This document shows, piece by piece, positions 16,611 through 24,545 of a stretch of 64,000 nt of DNA. The stretch spans positions 42,905 through 106,904 of the forward strand of contig NZ_JASISO010000030.1 in NCBI RefSeq assembly GCF_030063135.1. The letters run 5' to 3'. Below the pieces are notes generated by a model that had not been told where the DNA came from, searched no databases, and was given only the letters and a program-made list of their open reading frames with translations. Source of the DNA: Streptomyces sp. G-G2 (GTDB lineage Bacteria; Actinomycetota; Actinomycetes; Streptomycetales; Streptomycetaceae). The translations under genes and the position numbers were made by a program. Within the stretch, counting starts at the first letter, position 1; each line of letters opens with the position of its first letter.

Positions 16611-18436
16611 GCCGCCCCGGACACCCGAGGAGCACACGCACCCTCGCCGTCGCGTACGCGGGGGGAGAGGCGCGCCGGGGCCCCGTCACGATGGGCCAGG
16701 CCAACATGATCCGCTGCATCCTGCGGGACGGGCCGGAGCACATCAACATCCACGATGTGTGGCCGGTCCCCGCGGGAACCCGTACGGACGCGGCGATCGA
16801 CGCCCTGGGCGCCCTCGTCGTACGCCACGAGGCACTGCGCACGACCTTCCCGTCCGCCCCGTCCGCCCCGTCCGCCCCGGGCGGTGCGCCGCGCGAGCAA
16901 GTCGTCGCGGCCGAGGGCACGTTCACGGTCACGGTCCTCGACCACGAGGAACTCCCCGCCGAACCCGCCGTCTACGCCGAGTCGCTGGCCCGTGACGCCC
17001 GGGCCGAACGCCTGCGGCTGGACCGGGACTTCCCCCTCCGCATCACCCTGGTGGCACTCGACGGGGCGCCCCTCTTCGTGGCCATGGCGGCGAGTCACGC
17101 CGTGACCGACGTCAGCGCCCTGGCGGTCCTGAAGGAGGAATGGCTCAGCCTCCTCGCGGGCGAGGTGCTTGCGCCGTCGGGGTCGCTCACACCGCTCGAC
17201 CTCGCCGCCGAGGAGGCGACCCCGGCCGGGCTCCGCAAGTCCGAGGCGTCACTGCGGTACTGGGAGCGGATCATCCGCACCGGACCCCAGGCGATGTTCG
17301 CGGAGCCGGGCGCGGAGGGCACCGAGGCGCCGGCGCCGCAGCTCACCCTCCGGTCGGCGCGGGCCGCCCGCGCCCTGGCGCTCGTGGCCGCGCGCACGGG
17401 CGGCCTTCCGGCCACCGTGCTGCTGACCGCCTGGTGCGCGCTCATCGCCCACCGTACGGAGCAGACCTCGTGCGTCATCGCCGTCCCGACCTCCAACCGG
17501 TACCACCCCCGGCTCGCACGGTCGGTGAACACCCTGTCCCAGGACGCCCTGCTCTCCCTGGACGTCCGGGTCCCGACCTTCGACGCGCTCCTGAAGAAGG
17601 CCTGGGGGGCGGCGCTCAACGCCTACCGGCACAGCCAGTTCGACGCGCTCAGCCTGTGGCAGATGATCGGCGAGACCACCTTCGAGCGTGGCAGTCAGTT
17701 CACGCGGGACGTCGTGTTCAACGACGTGAGCACGCTCCCGGCCACCGTGGCCTCCGTCGTCCTCGCGGAAGGCGCGCAAGGCGCGCAAGGATCGGAGGCG
17801 GGGGACACCGCGGGTACGGGGACCCCGGCCGGGCCGGAGCTGGAGCTGAGCTGGGGTCCGGACCAGGTCCTGCCGACCCGCGTCCTGACCTTCGTCTACG
17901 CGACCGAGCCGGTGACGCACCTCAGCATGTGGGCCGACCCCGCGCTGTTCAAGCGTGACGAGGCGGAGGGCTTCCTGACCGGTCTCGTCCGCCTTCTGGA
18001 GGCGGCCGCGACGCAGGACGTTCCGCTCGCTTCGCTCACCGGCGTCACCGGGATCCGGCCGGTCGAACGCGGCCCGCAGTGGTACCGGGTGGACGGATCC
18101 TGGACGTCACCGCCGGTCGTGGCGTCGGCCCTGAGCGAGGCCCTGGAGGGACTCCCCGTACACGTCGCCGTCGACGCCCCCGTCGCCCCGGACGCCCCGA
18201 TCGCGCCGCCGGAGCGGTCCCTGACGGCGTACATCGCCGCGGGCGGTACCCCGCTCACCCCGGGGGAGGCCCACGCCGCGCTGATGCGCGCGCTCCCGGG
18301 CCGCCCCGGCGTACTGGCCCCGCGCCGGTACGTGATCGTCCAGAACCCGCCGACCGAGGCGGACCGCAGCGGTGCATGGCTCCAGCAGCGGATTCTCAGG
18401 GAAGGGACCGGCCGCAACCCGGCCGATGCGACATGA
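16607..18436 (+). CDS. Stand-alone condensation-domain protein
   Basis: A 609-aa protein resembling nonribosomal peptide synthetase condensation domains (chloramphenicol-acetyltransferase fold). The N-terminal MGQANMIRCILRDGPEHINIH and LVVRHEALRTTFP blocks are typical. The active-site motif HHxxxDG reads ASHAVTDVSAL: the second His and the Asp are kept, the first His is Ser and the final Gly is Val. A later solvent-channel block is FDALLKKAWGAALNAYRH. It has no carrier or adenylation domain, so it must act on the free carrier protein upstream. ATG 16607 overlaps the previous TGA (ATGA) and has GAGG 10 nt before it. The C-terminal 150 residues are of unknown role. Confidence 0.75.
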   Translation: MSRPGHPRSTRTLAVAYAGGEARRGPVTMGQANMIRCILRDGPEHINIHDVWPVPAGTRTDAAIDALGALVVRHEALRTTFPSAPSAPSAPGGAPREQVVAAEGTFTVTVLDHEELPAEPAVYAESLARDARAERLRLDRDFPLRITLVALDGAPLFVAMAASHAVTDVSALAVLKEEWLSLLAGEVLAPSGSLTPLDLAAEEATPAGLRKSEASLRYWERIIRTGPQAMFAEPGAEGTEAPAPQLTLRSARAARALALVAARTGGLPATVLLTAWCALIAHRTEQTSCVIAVPTSNRYHPRLARSVNTLSQDALLSLDVRVPTFDALLKKAWGAALNAYRHSQFDALSLWQMIGETTFERGSQFTRDVVFNDVSTLPATVASVVLAEGAQGAQGSEAGDTAGTGTPAGPELELSWGPDQVLPTRVLTFVYATEPVTHLSMWADPALFKRDEAEGFLTGLVRLLEAAATQDVPLASLTGVTGIRPVERGPQWYRVDGSWTSPPVVASALSEALEGLPVHVAVDAPVAPDAPIAPPERSLTAYIAAGGTPLTPGEAHAALMRALPGRPGVLAPRRYVIVQNPPTEADRSGAWLQQRILREGTGRNPADAT

Positions 18437-19701
18437 CGATGGATGAGGTAACCGCGCTGCGGGAGCAGGCTCCCCCCGCCAGCCCGTGGCGGTCGAGTCG
18501 CTTCCGGCTGTTCTTCACCGCTCGCAGTACGTCGCTCCTCGGCGACGGCATGCTGATGGTGTCGTTGACGACCGCGGTACTCGGCGCGGGCTACGGGGCG
18601 GGCGGCGTCGGCTACGCGCTGGCCGCGTGGATGGCGCCGATCGTCGTGCTCGTGCTGTTCGGCGGCGTGCTCGCCGACCGGTTCACCCCCCAGGTGATGA
18701 TGGTCGGCGCGGACGTGGTCCGCATGGTGGCCATGCTCGTGCTCGCGGGCCTGCTGGTCGCCACCGACATCCGGCTGTGGCACATCATGGCGCTGCTGGC
18801 GCTCAGCGGCGCCGCGACCGCCATGTTCCAGCCGGGCCTGGCGAGCCTGGTGCCCCAGGTCGCCGAGGACATCCAGCGGGCCAACGCGCTGCTGCGGATC
18901 TCCGAGGCCATCTGCACCCTGCTCGGCCCCGGTATCGCCGGTCTCCTCGTCGCCTACTGGGACGTGTCGGGATCCTTCGTGGTCATCGCGGCGGCGTACG
19001 CCCTGAGCGCGCTGGGCCTGGCGCCGCTGCGCAAACTCAGCACGGCCCGGGACGAGAGCGACGATCCGATGCTGCACCGGCTGGCGACCGGCTGGCACGA
19101 GTTCCGCTCCCGTTCCTGGCTGTGGGGGGTCATCTCCGTATGGGCGGTGTACGGCCTCTTCGTCTTCGGCCCGGCCCTCCCCCTGGGCGCGGCGCTGCTC
19201 ACCGAACAGCACGGGGCCAGTGGATACGGCTGGATCGCTTCGGCCGACGGCGCGGGGACGATCGTCGGCGGCCTGCTCGGCATGCGGGTCCGCCCGCGGC
19301 GTCCGCTCGTCGCGGGGGCCTGCGCGATGTTCTTCTTCGCCCTCAACCCCCTGGCTCCCGCGCTCGGTTGGTCCTTCGCCCTGACCGCGGCCACCGGGGT
19401 CGTGGCGGGCTGCGGGTTCGCTTTCTGGGGCGTGATGTGGGCGACGAGCGTCCAGTCCCACATACCGCTCGCCGTCCTGAGCCGTGTCTCGGCCTACGAC
19501 GTGGCCGGTTCCATCATGGTCATCCCCCTCGGCCGGGCCCTGGCCGGACCGGCGGCGGACGCCTACGGCGCGGACCGCGTGCTGCTGTTCTCCTCGGTCG
19601 TGGGCGTCGTATGCATCGGCGTGATGCTCAGCATCCCCGCGATCCGCGCCCTGGAACGTGCCCCGAAGCAACTGGCGGCGCCGTTGGCCGACGGCGTGTA
19701 G
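18433..19701 (+). CDS. Major facilitator superfamily exporter
   Basis: A 422-aa inner-membrane transporter with about 12 hydrophobic segments, likely exporting the product of the neighbouring pathway. The family loop between helices 2 and 3 is GGVLADRFTPQVMMVG, and FQPGLASLVPQVAEDIQRANALLRI is typical of the MFS group with efflux roles (enterobactin exporter/MdfA-like architecture). ATG 18433 overlaps the stop of the condensation gene (ATGA), placing it last in the operon. The exported compound is unknown. Confidence 0.85.
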   Translation: MTMDEVTALREQAPPASPWRSSRFRLFFTARSTSLLGDGMLMVSLTTAVLGAGYGAGGVGYALAAWMAPIVVLVLFGGVLADRFTPQVMMVGADVVRMVAMLVLAGLLVATDIRLWHIMALLALSGAATAMFQPGLASLVPQVAEDIQRANALLRISEAICTLLGPGIAGLLVAYWDVSGSFVVIAAAYALSALGLAPLRKLSTARDESDDPMLHRLATGWHEFRSRSWLWGVISVWAVYGLFVFGPALPLGAALLTEQHGASGYGWIASADGAGTIVGGLLGMRVRPRRPLVAGACAMFFFALNPLAPALGWSFALTAATGVVAGCGFAFWGVMWATSVQSHIPLAVLSRVSAYDVAGSIMVIPLGRALAGPAADAYGADRVLLFSSVVGVVCIGVMLSIPAIRALERAPKQLAAPLADGV

Positions 19702-20044
19702 ACGTTCGTCGTCGGCATGGGTGAACGCGACAGCGACCCCGAGTGGAGGTTCACCGCCACCCCGGCACACCCCTGGTCGGCGACGAATGCCTCGCCGTCA
19801 TCGTCCGCACCCCCGCGGGCGCGCGGACGCGGGCCCACATCAGGGTGGCCGCCACCGTCGGACGCCGCCGACTCGGCCTGATCCCGTACCGCGCCGACCT
19901 CCCCGCCGCCCCGCGGACCCTCACGGTGCGGGGCTGAGTACCGGCGGGGTGGCGACCGGCCGGCCCGTGCCCCGGCCGGCCCGTGCCCCGCCGGCCCATG
20001 CCCCGGCGGGGCACGGGGCGGTGGGCCGGACGCCCTGATCAACC
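19702..20044. other. Intergenic region, no convincing gene
   Basis: This 340-bp stretch holds a short open frame (about 19743-19937, ECLAVIVRTPAGARTRAH...) with no ribosome site or recognisable family, and then near-direct repeats of GGCCGGCCCGTGCCCC (about 19960-20000) able to pair with the following GGCGGGGCACGGGGC. The repeats probably end transcription of the MFS operon. Nothing else is seen. Confidence 0.5.
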
Positions 20045-20063
20045 CGGGGGGATCAGCCCCCCG
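20045..20063. terminator. Hairpin at the convergent ends of the MFS and crotonase genes
   Basis: CGGGGGG pairs with CCCCCCG around an ATCAG loop, overlapping the last codons of the leftward crotonase gene. A compact 7-bp G/C stem without a T-tract. Confidence 0.45.
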
Positions 20064-20838
20064 CGTGCTCGTGGAGGGTGGCTGCCAGGAGATGGGAGTC
20101 GAGCAGGGAGACGTCTGCGGTCCTGTCCGCCCGTGCGTAGCCGGCCAGCATCCGTTTGGTCAGGACGAGCGCTTCGGGCGAGCGTCGGACGAGGGGCCTG
20201 GTCCAGGAATCGATCACCTTGTCCAGCTGGTCGAGTGGGGCGGTCCGGTGGAGCAGGCCGATGCGGTGGGCCGTGTCGGCGTCGAAGACGTCGCAGGTGA
20301 GCATGAGCTCGCGGATCCTGGAGGCGCCGGCCTCGGAGATCAGACGCCCCATCGCCCCGCCCCACGCCGGCGGTAGCCCTATGCCGACCTCCGGCATGCG
20401 GAAGCGGCTGGTGTCGGCGCCGGCGCGCAGATCGCAGAAGGAGGCGAGGGCGAGACCCGCGCCGATGACCCGCCCGTGCAACCGGGCGATGGTGACCGCG
20501 TGGGTGTTCTCCAGGGCCTGGCACAGGCGGTGCGCCTTGTCGGCCATGCGCCGCAGGCCCACTCCGGACGGATCGGCGGCCAGTGCCTCCTGGTACTCGT
20601 TGCGGTCGGCGCCCAGGCTGAAGTCCGTACCCAGTGACGACAGCGTCAGGATCCGGACGTCGGGTCTCTCGTGGAGGTCGTCGAGCAGGGTGATGAGGTC
20701 GTCGAGGACCGCGGCGTCCAACGTGTCCTCCTGCCCCCAGGGGTTGAGGCGGACATGGAGTACGGGGCCGTCCTGCTCGGCACGTATCGCCTTGGGAGCG
20801 GTGCGGGCGTGTGCGGGGGTGGGGGTCGGGTCTGTCAT
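20053..20838 (-). CDS. Enoyl-CoA hydratase/isomerase (crotonase) family protein
   Basis: A 261-aa crotonase-fold protein. Oxyanion-hole segments are visible (TDFSLGADRNEY and HGRVIGAGLALASFCDLRAG). Where hydratases have G-x-C-E-L-A, this reads G-L-A-L-A, so the first catalytic Glu is missing, while the second is kept in MPEVGIGLPPAWGG. Hydration is therefore doubtful; isomerase, lyase or thioesterase-like chemistry is possible. ATG 20838 overlaps the P450 stop (ATGA), making this the last gene of the conservon operon. The substrate is unknown. Confidence 0.8.
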   Translation of the reverse strand: MTDPTPTPAHARTAPKAIRAEQDGPVLHVRLNPWGQEDTLDAAVLDDLITLLDDLHERPDVRILTLSSLGTDFSLGADRNEYQEALAADPSGVGLRRMADKAHRLCQALENTHAVTIARLHGRVIGAGLALASFCDLRAGADTSRFRMPEVGIGLPPAWGGAMGRLISEAGASRIRELMLTCDVFDADTAHRIGLLHRTAPLDQLDKVIDSWTRPLVRRSPEALVLTKRMLAGYARADRTADVSLLDSHLLAATLHEHAGG

Positions 20839-22082
20839 GCGAGTGCTACGTCCAAGTTCAGCAGGCGCCGGAACGCCACACGGGGCGCCATTGACGGGGG
20901 GCGTACGAGGGAGAGGCGGGGAAGGCGCCGGATCAGTTGGCGGAGAAGTATCTGGGCTTCGAGGCGGGCCAGCGGCGCGCCGAGGCAGTAGTGGATGCCG
21001 CCGCTGAACGCGAGGTGGCCGGGGGCGCGTTCAGGGTCGAACCGGTCCGGGTCGCTGTATCTGGCCGGATCCCGGTGCGCCGCCCCGACCATGAGGTGGA
21101 CCATCTCGTCGCGGCGGATCTCGACGCCTCCCAGCACGGAGTCCTGCGAGGCGACCCTGCTGATCACGTGGGTGGGCGGGTCGTAGCGGAGCGTCTCCTC
21201 CACGAACCCGGGTACGAGGCCCGGGTTGTCGGCGATCATGTCCCAGCGTTCCGGACTCTCGACGAGGCGGAGCGTCATCGTCGAGAGGAGGGTCGCCGTG
21301 GTCTCCAGGGCGGCCAGCAGGACGAACAACACCAGGAAGTAGACGGCCTCGTCGGCCTTGTCCCGGTCGGGCTCGATGGCGTCCCACGTCTGGATCCACC
21401 GGGTGACGGGGTCGTCACCGGGGTGGGAGCGCCGATCACGCACCACATCCATGAAGTAGGTGCGGAGTTCGGCCGTCGCCGCGTCGGACAATGCCAGTTG
21501 GCTGGCCGACGGCAGCAGCTCCTGGGTGAATACCTGATCGTGCGTCAACTGTCTGAGCCTGGGCCAGTCGGCCTGGGGCAGCCCGAGCCAGTCACCTATG
21601 GTGGCCATCGGCAGCTCCTCGCAGACATGCTCCGAGAAGTCCGCCTCGCCGGTGCGTATTCGCTCCGTGAAGGCGTCGAGGAGCCGATCCGCGGTCCGCT
21701 TCACATTGCGGCCGATGTGCTCCACGGTGGCGCGGTCGAACGTGCCCGCCGCCCGTCGCGCCTTGGCGTGGTCCGGGGGGTTCAGCGCGGCGAGCGTGTT
21801 GCTCATCTCGCGTGAGGAGGGCGCGTTCCAGCGTGTCCCGGGCCCTTGGCGCTCGCGCCACTCCCTGTCGGGCTCCAGCCATTGCCGGCTGCGCAGAACC
21901 TGGTCGCAAGCGGCGAAGCCCGTCACGAAGGAGCCGCCCCAGGGGGCGGGCACCACCTCACCCCGCGAGAGGAGTTCGGCGTATATGGGGAAGGGGTCGG
22001 CCTGCCCTCTGGCCGTCCGCAGACGGGAGAAGAGGGAGGCGGACGCCCGGCGGTCGTACGACGGAGTTGTGGCAACGCCCAT
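20835..22082 (-). CDS. Cytochrome P450, second P450 of the conservon (cvnF position)
   Basis: A soluble monooxygenase of 415 aa. The K-helix ExxR is EETLRYDPP, the haem loop is FSGGIHYCLGAPLARLEA, and the I-helix reads LLAALETTATLL with Leu where the usual AGxxT has Gly. In the extended conservons of S. coelicolor two P450s of families CYP157 and CYP154 follow cvnD; this gene occupies the second position. ATG 22082 (MGVATTPSYDRR) is supported by AAAGGAG 9 nt upstream. A 104-bp gap with a palindrome separates it from cvnE, so it may have its own promoter. It overlaps the crotonase gene. Confidence 0.85.
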   Translation of the reverse strand: MGVATTPSYDRRASASLFSRLRTARGQADPFPIYAELLSRGEVVPAPWGGSFVTGFAACDQVLRSRQWLEPDREWRERQGPGTRWNAPSSREMSNTLAALNPPDHAKARRAAGTFDRATVEHIGRNVKRTADRLLDAFTERIRTGEADFSEHVCEELPMATIGDWLGLPQADWPRLRQLTHDQVFTQELLPSASQLALSDAATAELRTYFMDVVRDRRSHPGDDPVTRWIQTWDAIEPDRDKADEAVYFLVLFVLLAALETTATLLSTMTLRLVESPERWDMIADNPGLVPGFVEETLRYDPPTHVISRVASQDSVLGGVEIRRDEMVHLMVGAAHRDPARYSDPDRFDPERAPGHLAFSGGIHYCLGAPLARLEAQILLRQLIRRLPRLSLVRPPSMAPRVAFRRLLNLDVALA

Positions 22083-22150
22083 GATGGCGGCTCCTTTCTG
22101 AGAACCAGCCGCCATGCATACCCACATGATCGTTAAAGCATCCACTACCA

Positions 22151-22162
22151 CTGAGTACTCAG
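22151..22162. promoter_or_regulatory. Perfect 12-bp palindrome between the two P450 genes
   Basis: CTGAGTACTCAG lies in the 104-bp gap upstream of the second P450. In the leftward direction it precedes a -10-like TAACGAT by about 20 nt, so it could be an operator for the P450-crotonase pair. This is inference from position and symmetry. Confidence 0.3.
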
Positions 22163-22186
22163 AAGGTTACGAGGATCACACGTGCC

Positions 22187-23575
22187 TCACTCGCCCCTGG
22201 TCCACGCCACGAAGCGGCTGAACAGGCCCCCCTTGGGCTGCGGCGCGACACCGGGGTTCGTGCGCGAAGGTCCGGCGTTGGACGGCGAGGAGGCGGCTGC
22301 CTGCTGCTGGGGCCCCTGACCCGCGTTCGATCCGGCCGACCCGGCCGACCCGGCTGACTGGGGAACAGTCCTCGGGGTGAAGCGGATCGGGAGGGTGACC
22401 AGCGTGCGGCTCCACGGGCTCGGCGCCCAGGTGAGCGCCTTGAACGGGACACGCATCTCGACGTCGAGAAGCTGGTTGAGCAGCGCCTCGACGGCAGTCA
22501 CGGCGATCATGAAAGCCGGGTCCTTGGCGGGGCAGGCGTGGGGGCCCGCTCCGAAGGCCAAGTGCGCCTTGGCGCTGAGCTGTTCGCGGTGCTGGGTCAG
22601 CTTCGGGTCGGTGTTGGCCGCGGCGAACGAGATCAGGATCGGGTCGTTGGCCCGGACCACCCTGCCGCCGAGCTCGACGTCGTGCGTCGGGTAGTGGGCC
22701 GCGTAGTTGGCGATCGGCGCGTAGTTCCAGAGGGTCTGGGAGACCGCGTCCTCGACCGGGAGGCCGACCTGCCAGTCCTCTCCGAGGTACAGGGCGCTAC
22801 TGGTGCCGATGGCCGCGGCCAGCGGCGCGGTGCCACCGGAGAGCAGGGTGACCAGCTGGTGCAGCACCTCCTCGTCGGTCAGCTGGGCCGGGTGCTCCAT
22901 CAGCCGCGTCGTCAGGTCGGCCGTCGGGCGCCGCCGCTTGAGGGCGATCAGCTCGGTGAGCGCCCCGCCGAGCACCTCGTCGGCCCCGGGTGTTCCCTCG
23001 AAGATGCCACTGATCCCGGCGATCACGCGGTCGCCGATCTCGGGCGGGCAGCCGAACAGGTCGCTGAAGACCAGCAGAGGCAGCGGCTGGGCGTACTCCG
23101 CCATCAGCTCCGCCTGGCCGCGGATGTCGGTGCTGAACTGGCTGATCAAGTAGTTGGCGGACTGCTGTGTCTGCCGGATGAGCTGGTGCTCGTTGATCGT
23201 GGCGAGACTGTCGGTAACGGCCCGACGCAGTCGGGCATGCGCCGCACCGTCACTGAAGAGCGCGTTGGGGCGGTACCCCATCATGGGCAGTGCCGGGCTG
23301 TCGGCCGGGACGCGCCCTTCGTTGAGGGCGTTCCAGCGGCGGGAGTCGCGCACGAAGGAGGCGGGGTTCTGCAGGACGTACAGAGCGGCGTCGTAGCTGG
23401 TGACGAGCTCGGCCTGGACGTCGGGGGCGATGTCCACGGGCGCACTGAGACCGAAGAGACGCAGCTGTGCGTAGTGGCTCTCGGGGTCGGCTCCGAACGA
23501 GGGGCCGTACATCTGGACGTTCCCGTGCGCGGGGCAGCCGGGGGGTATCTCCTGCGGTTCAAATGGCTGTTGCAT
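22187..23575 (-). CDS. cvnE: Conservon cytochrome P450 (CvnE, CYP157-like)
   Basis: A 462-aa P450-fold protein with haem loop LAFGAGPHACPAKDPAFMIA. The K-helix ExxR is absent: the position reads DAVSQTLWNYAP (Q-T-L-W), like the variant known for CYP157 proteins of conservons. No I-helix acid-alcohol pair is clear (LSGGTAPLAAAIGTSS). Such P450s may not be ordinary monooxygenases. The last 60 residues are a low-complexity Pro/Ser/Gly tail. It follows cvnD by 10 bp. The start ATG 23575 gives MQQPFEPQEIPPGCP. Confidence 0.88.
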   Translation of the reverse strand: MQQPFEPQEIPPGCPAHGNVQMYGPSFGADPESHYAQLRLFGLSAPVDIAPDVQAELVTSYDAALYVLQNPASFVRDSRRWNALNEGRVPADSPALPMMGYRPNALFSDGAAHARLRRAVTDSLATINEHQLIRQTQQSANYLISQFSTDIRGQAELMAEYAQPLPLLVFSDLFGCPPEIGDRVIAGISGIFEGTPGADEVLGGALTELIALKRRRPTADLTTRLMEHPAQLTDEEVLHQLVTLLSGGTAPLAAAIGTSSALYLGEDWQVGLPVEDAVSQTLWNYAPIANYAAHYPTHDVELGGRVVRANDPILISFAAANTDPKLTQHREQLSAKAHLAFGAGPHACPAKDPAFMIAVTAVEALLNQLLDVEMRVPFKALTWAPSPWSRTLVTLPIRFTPRTVPQSAGSAGSAGSNAGQGPQQQAAASSPSNAGPSRTNPGVAPQPKGGLFSRFVAWTRGE

Positions 23576-23585
23576 TCCTGCGCTC

Positions 23586-24146
23586 CTAGCCGAGTTGGGA
23601 CATGAGGTGTTTCACGAGGATGATGAGGGCCTGCGCCGAGGAGTTCTCGTCCCGTACGTCGCATTCCACGACAGGGGTCTCGGCGCTGAGGTTCAGGGCC
23701 TCGCGCACCTCGTCGAGCGGGTAGTGCGTGGTGCCCGCGAAGTGGTTCACGGCGATGGCGTACGTCAGGCCGAAGCGTTCGACGAGGTCCAGGACGGGGA
23801 AGGACTCGTGCAGCCGCTCCGGGTCGACGAGGACCAGCGCGCCCAGAGCGCCCCGGGAGAGCTCCTCCCACATCTCCTTGAAGCGCTCCTGGCCGGGCGT
23901 TCCGAAGAGGTAGAGCACCAGGGTGTCGCTCAGGGTGAGCCGGCCGAAGTCCATGGCGACCGTGGTGGTCTTCTTGTCGGGTGTGCCCGACAGGTCATCG
24001 AAGCCCACGCTGGCCTCGGTGATCTCCTCTTCGGTCCGTAGGGGCTCGATCTCGGAGAGACTGCCGATGCAGGTGGTCTTGCCGACCCCGAAGTGCCCCA
24101 CTATGAGGATCTTCACCGCGTGGGAGACATCTGGATCCAGGTACAC
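23586..24146 (-). CDS. cvnD: Conservon small GTPase (CvnD)
   Basis: A Ras/MglA-like GTP-binding switch protein of 186 aa. The P-loop is GHFGVGKTTCIGSLS, the switch II region is YLFGTPGQERFKEMW and the guanine-specificity loop reads AVNHFAG (N-x-x-x rather than NKxD), as in other CvnD. In conservons it acts with the membrane sensor-like CvnA and the roadblock protein CvnB as a prokaryotic G-protein-like relay. The likely start is GTG 24146, three bases after the cvnC stop. Confidence 0.92.
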   Translation of the reverse strand: MYLDPDVSHAVKILIVGHFGVGKTTCIGSLSEIEPLRTEEEITEASVGFDDLSGTPDKKTTTVAMDFGRLTLSDTLVLYLFGTPGQERFKEMWEELSRGALGALVLVDPERLHESFPVLDLVERFGLTYAIAVNHFAGTTHYPLDEVREALNLSAETPVVECDVRDENSSAQALIILVKHLMSQLG

Positions 24147-24149
24147 GCG

Positions 24150-24545
24150 TTACGCTCCGAATCGATTCTTCAGGCCCTCGAGCACGGCGCTGACCAGTTC
24201 TCTGTCGACACGTTCGGCGCGCGGTATCGGTGTCCTCGCGAGGATGAGGCTGTCCTCCTCCAACTGCGCCAGCAGGATGCGGACGATGCCCAGGGGCAGG
24301 TGCGTGTGCCCTGCCACCTCGGCCACGGACAGGAAGCCGTTCGCGACCAGGTCCATGACCTGCCACGCTTCCGGGGATAGCGTGCGCGCCGCGACCTGTC
24401 CTGTCTCTGCCGCCGCCGCCGTCACCAGCGTCGTGTGCTCGTACTCGTGGTCCGGGGGCAGCGCTCGTCCGTTCGTGATCACGAAGAGGGGAACTAACGG
24501 AGACGTCAGTTCCAGCTCTCCATCCTGTTCGGGCCCGTCAGGCAT
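24150..24545 (-). CDS. cvnC: Conservon DUF742 protein (CvnC)
   Basis: A 131-aa DUF742 protein, the third component of conservons. VPLFVITNGRALPP, TLSPEAWQVMDLVANGFLSV and EVAGHTHLPLGIVRILLAQL contain a predicted winged-helix-like segment, consistent with protein or DNA contacts. It overlaps cvnB by 8 nt and precedes cvnD by 3 nt, a fixed order in Streptomyces. Its biochemical role is not established. Confidence 0.9.
   Translation of the reverse strand: MPDGPEQDGELELTSPLVPLFVITNGRALPPDHEYEHTTLVTAAAAETGQVAARTLSPEAWQVMDLVANGFLSVAEVAGHTHLPLGIVRILLAQLEEDSLILARTPIPRAERVDRELVSAVLEGLKNRFGA

Noticed and set aside
19743..19937. A 64-codon frame between the MFS and crotonase genes.
   Set aside because: No ribosome site or family; it starts just after the MFS gene and runs into repeats.
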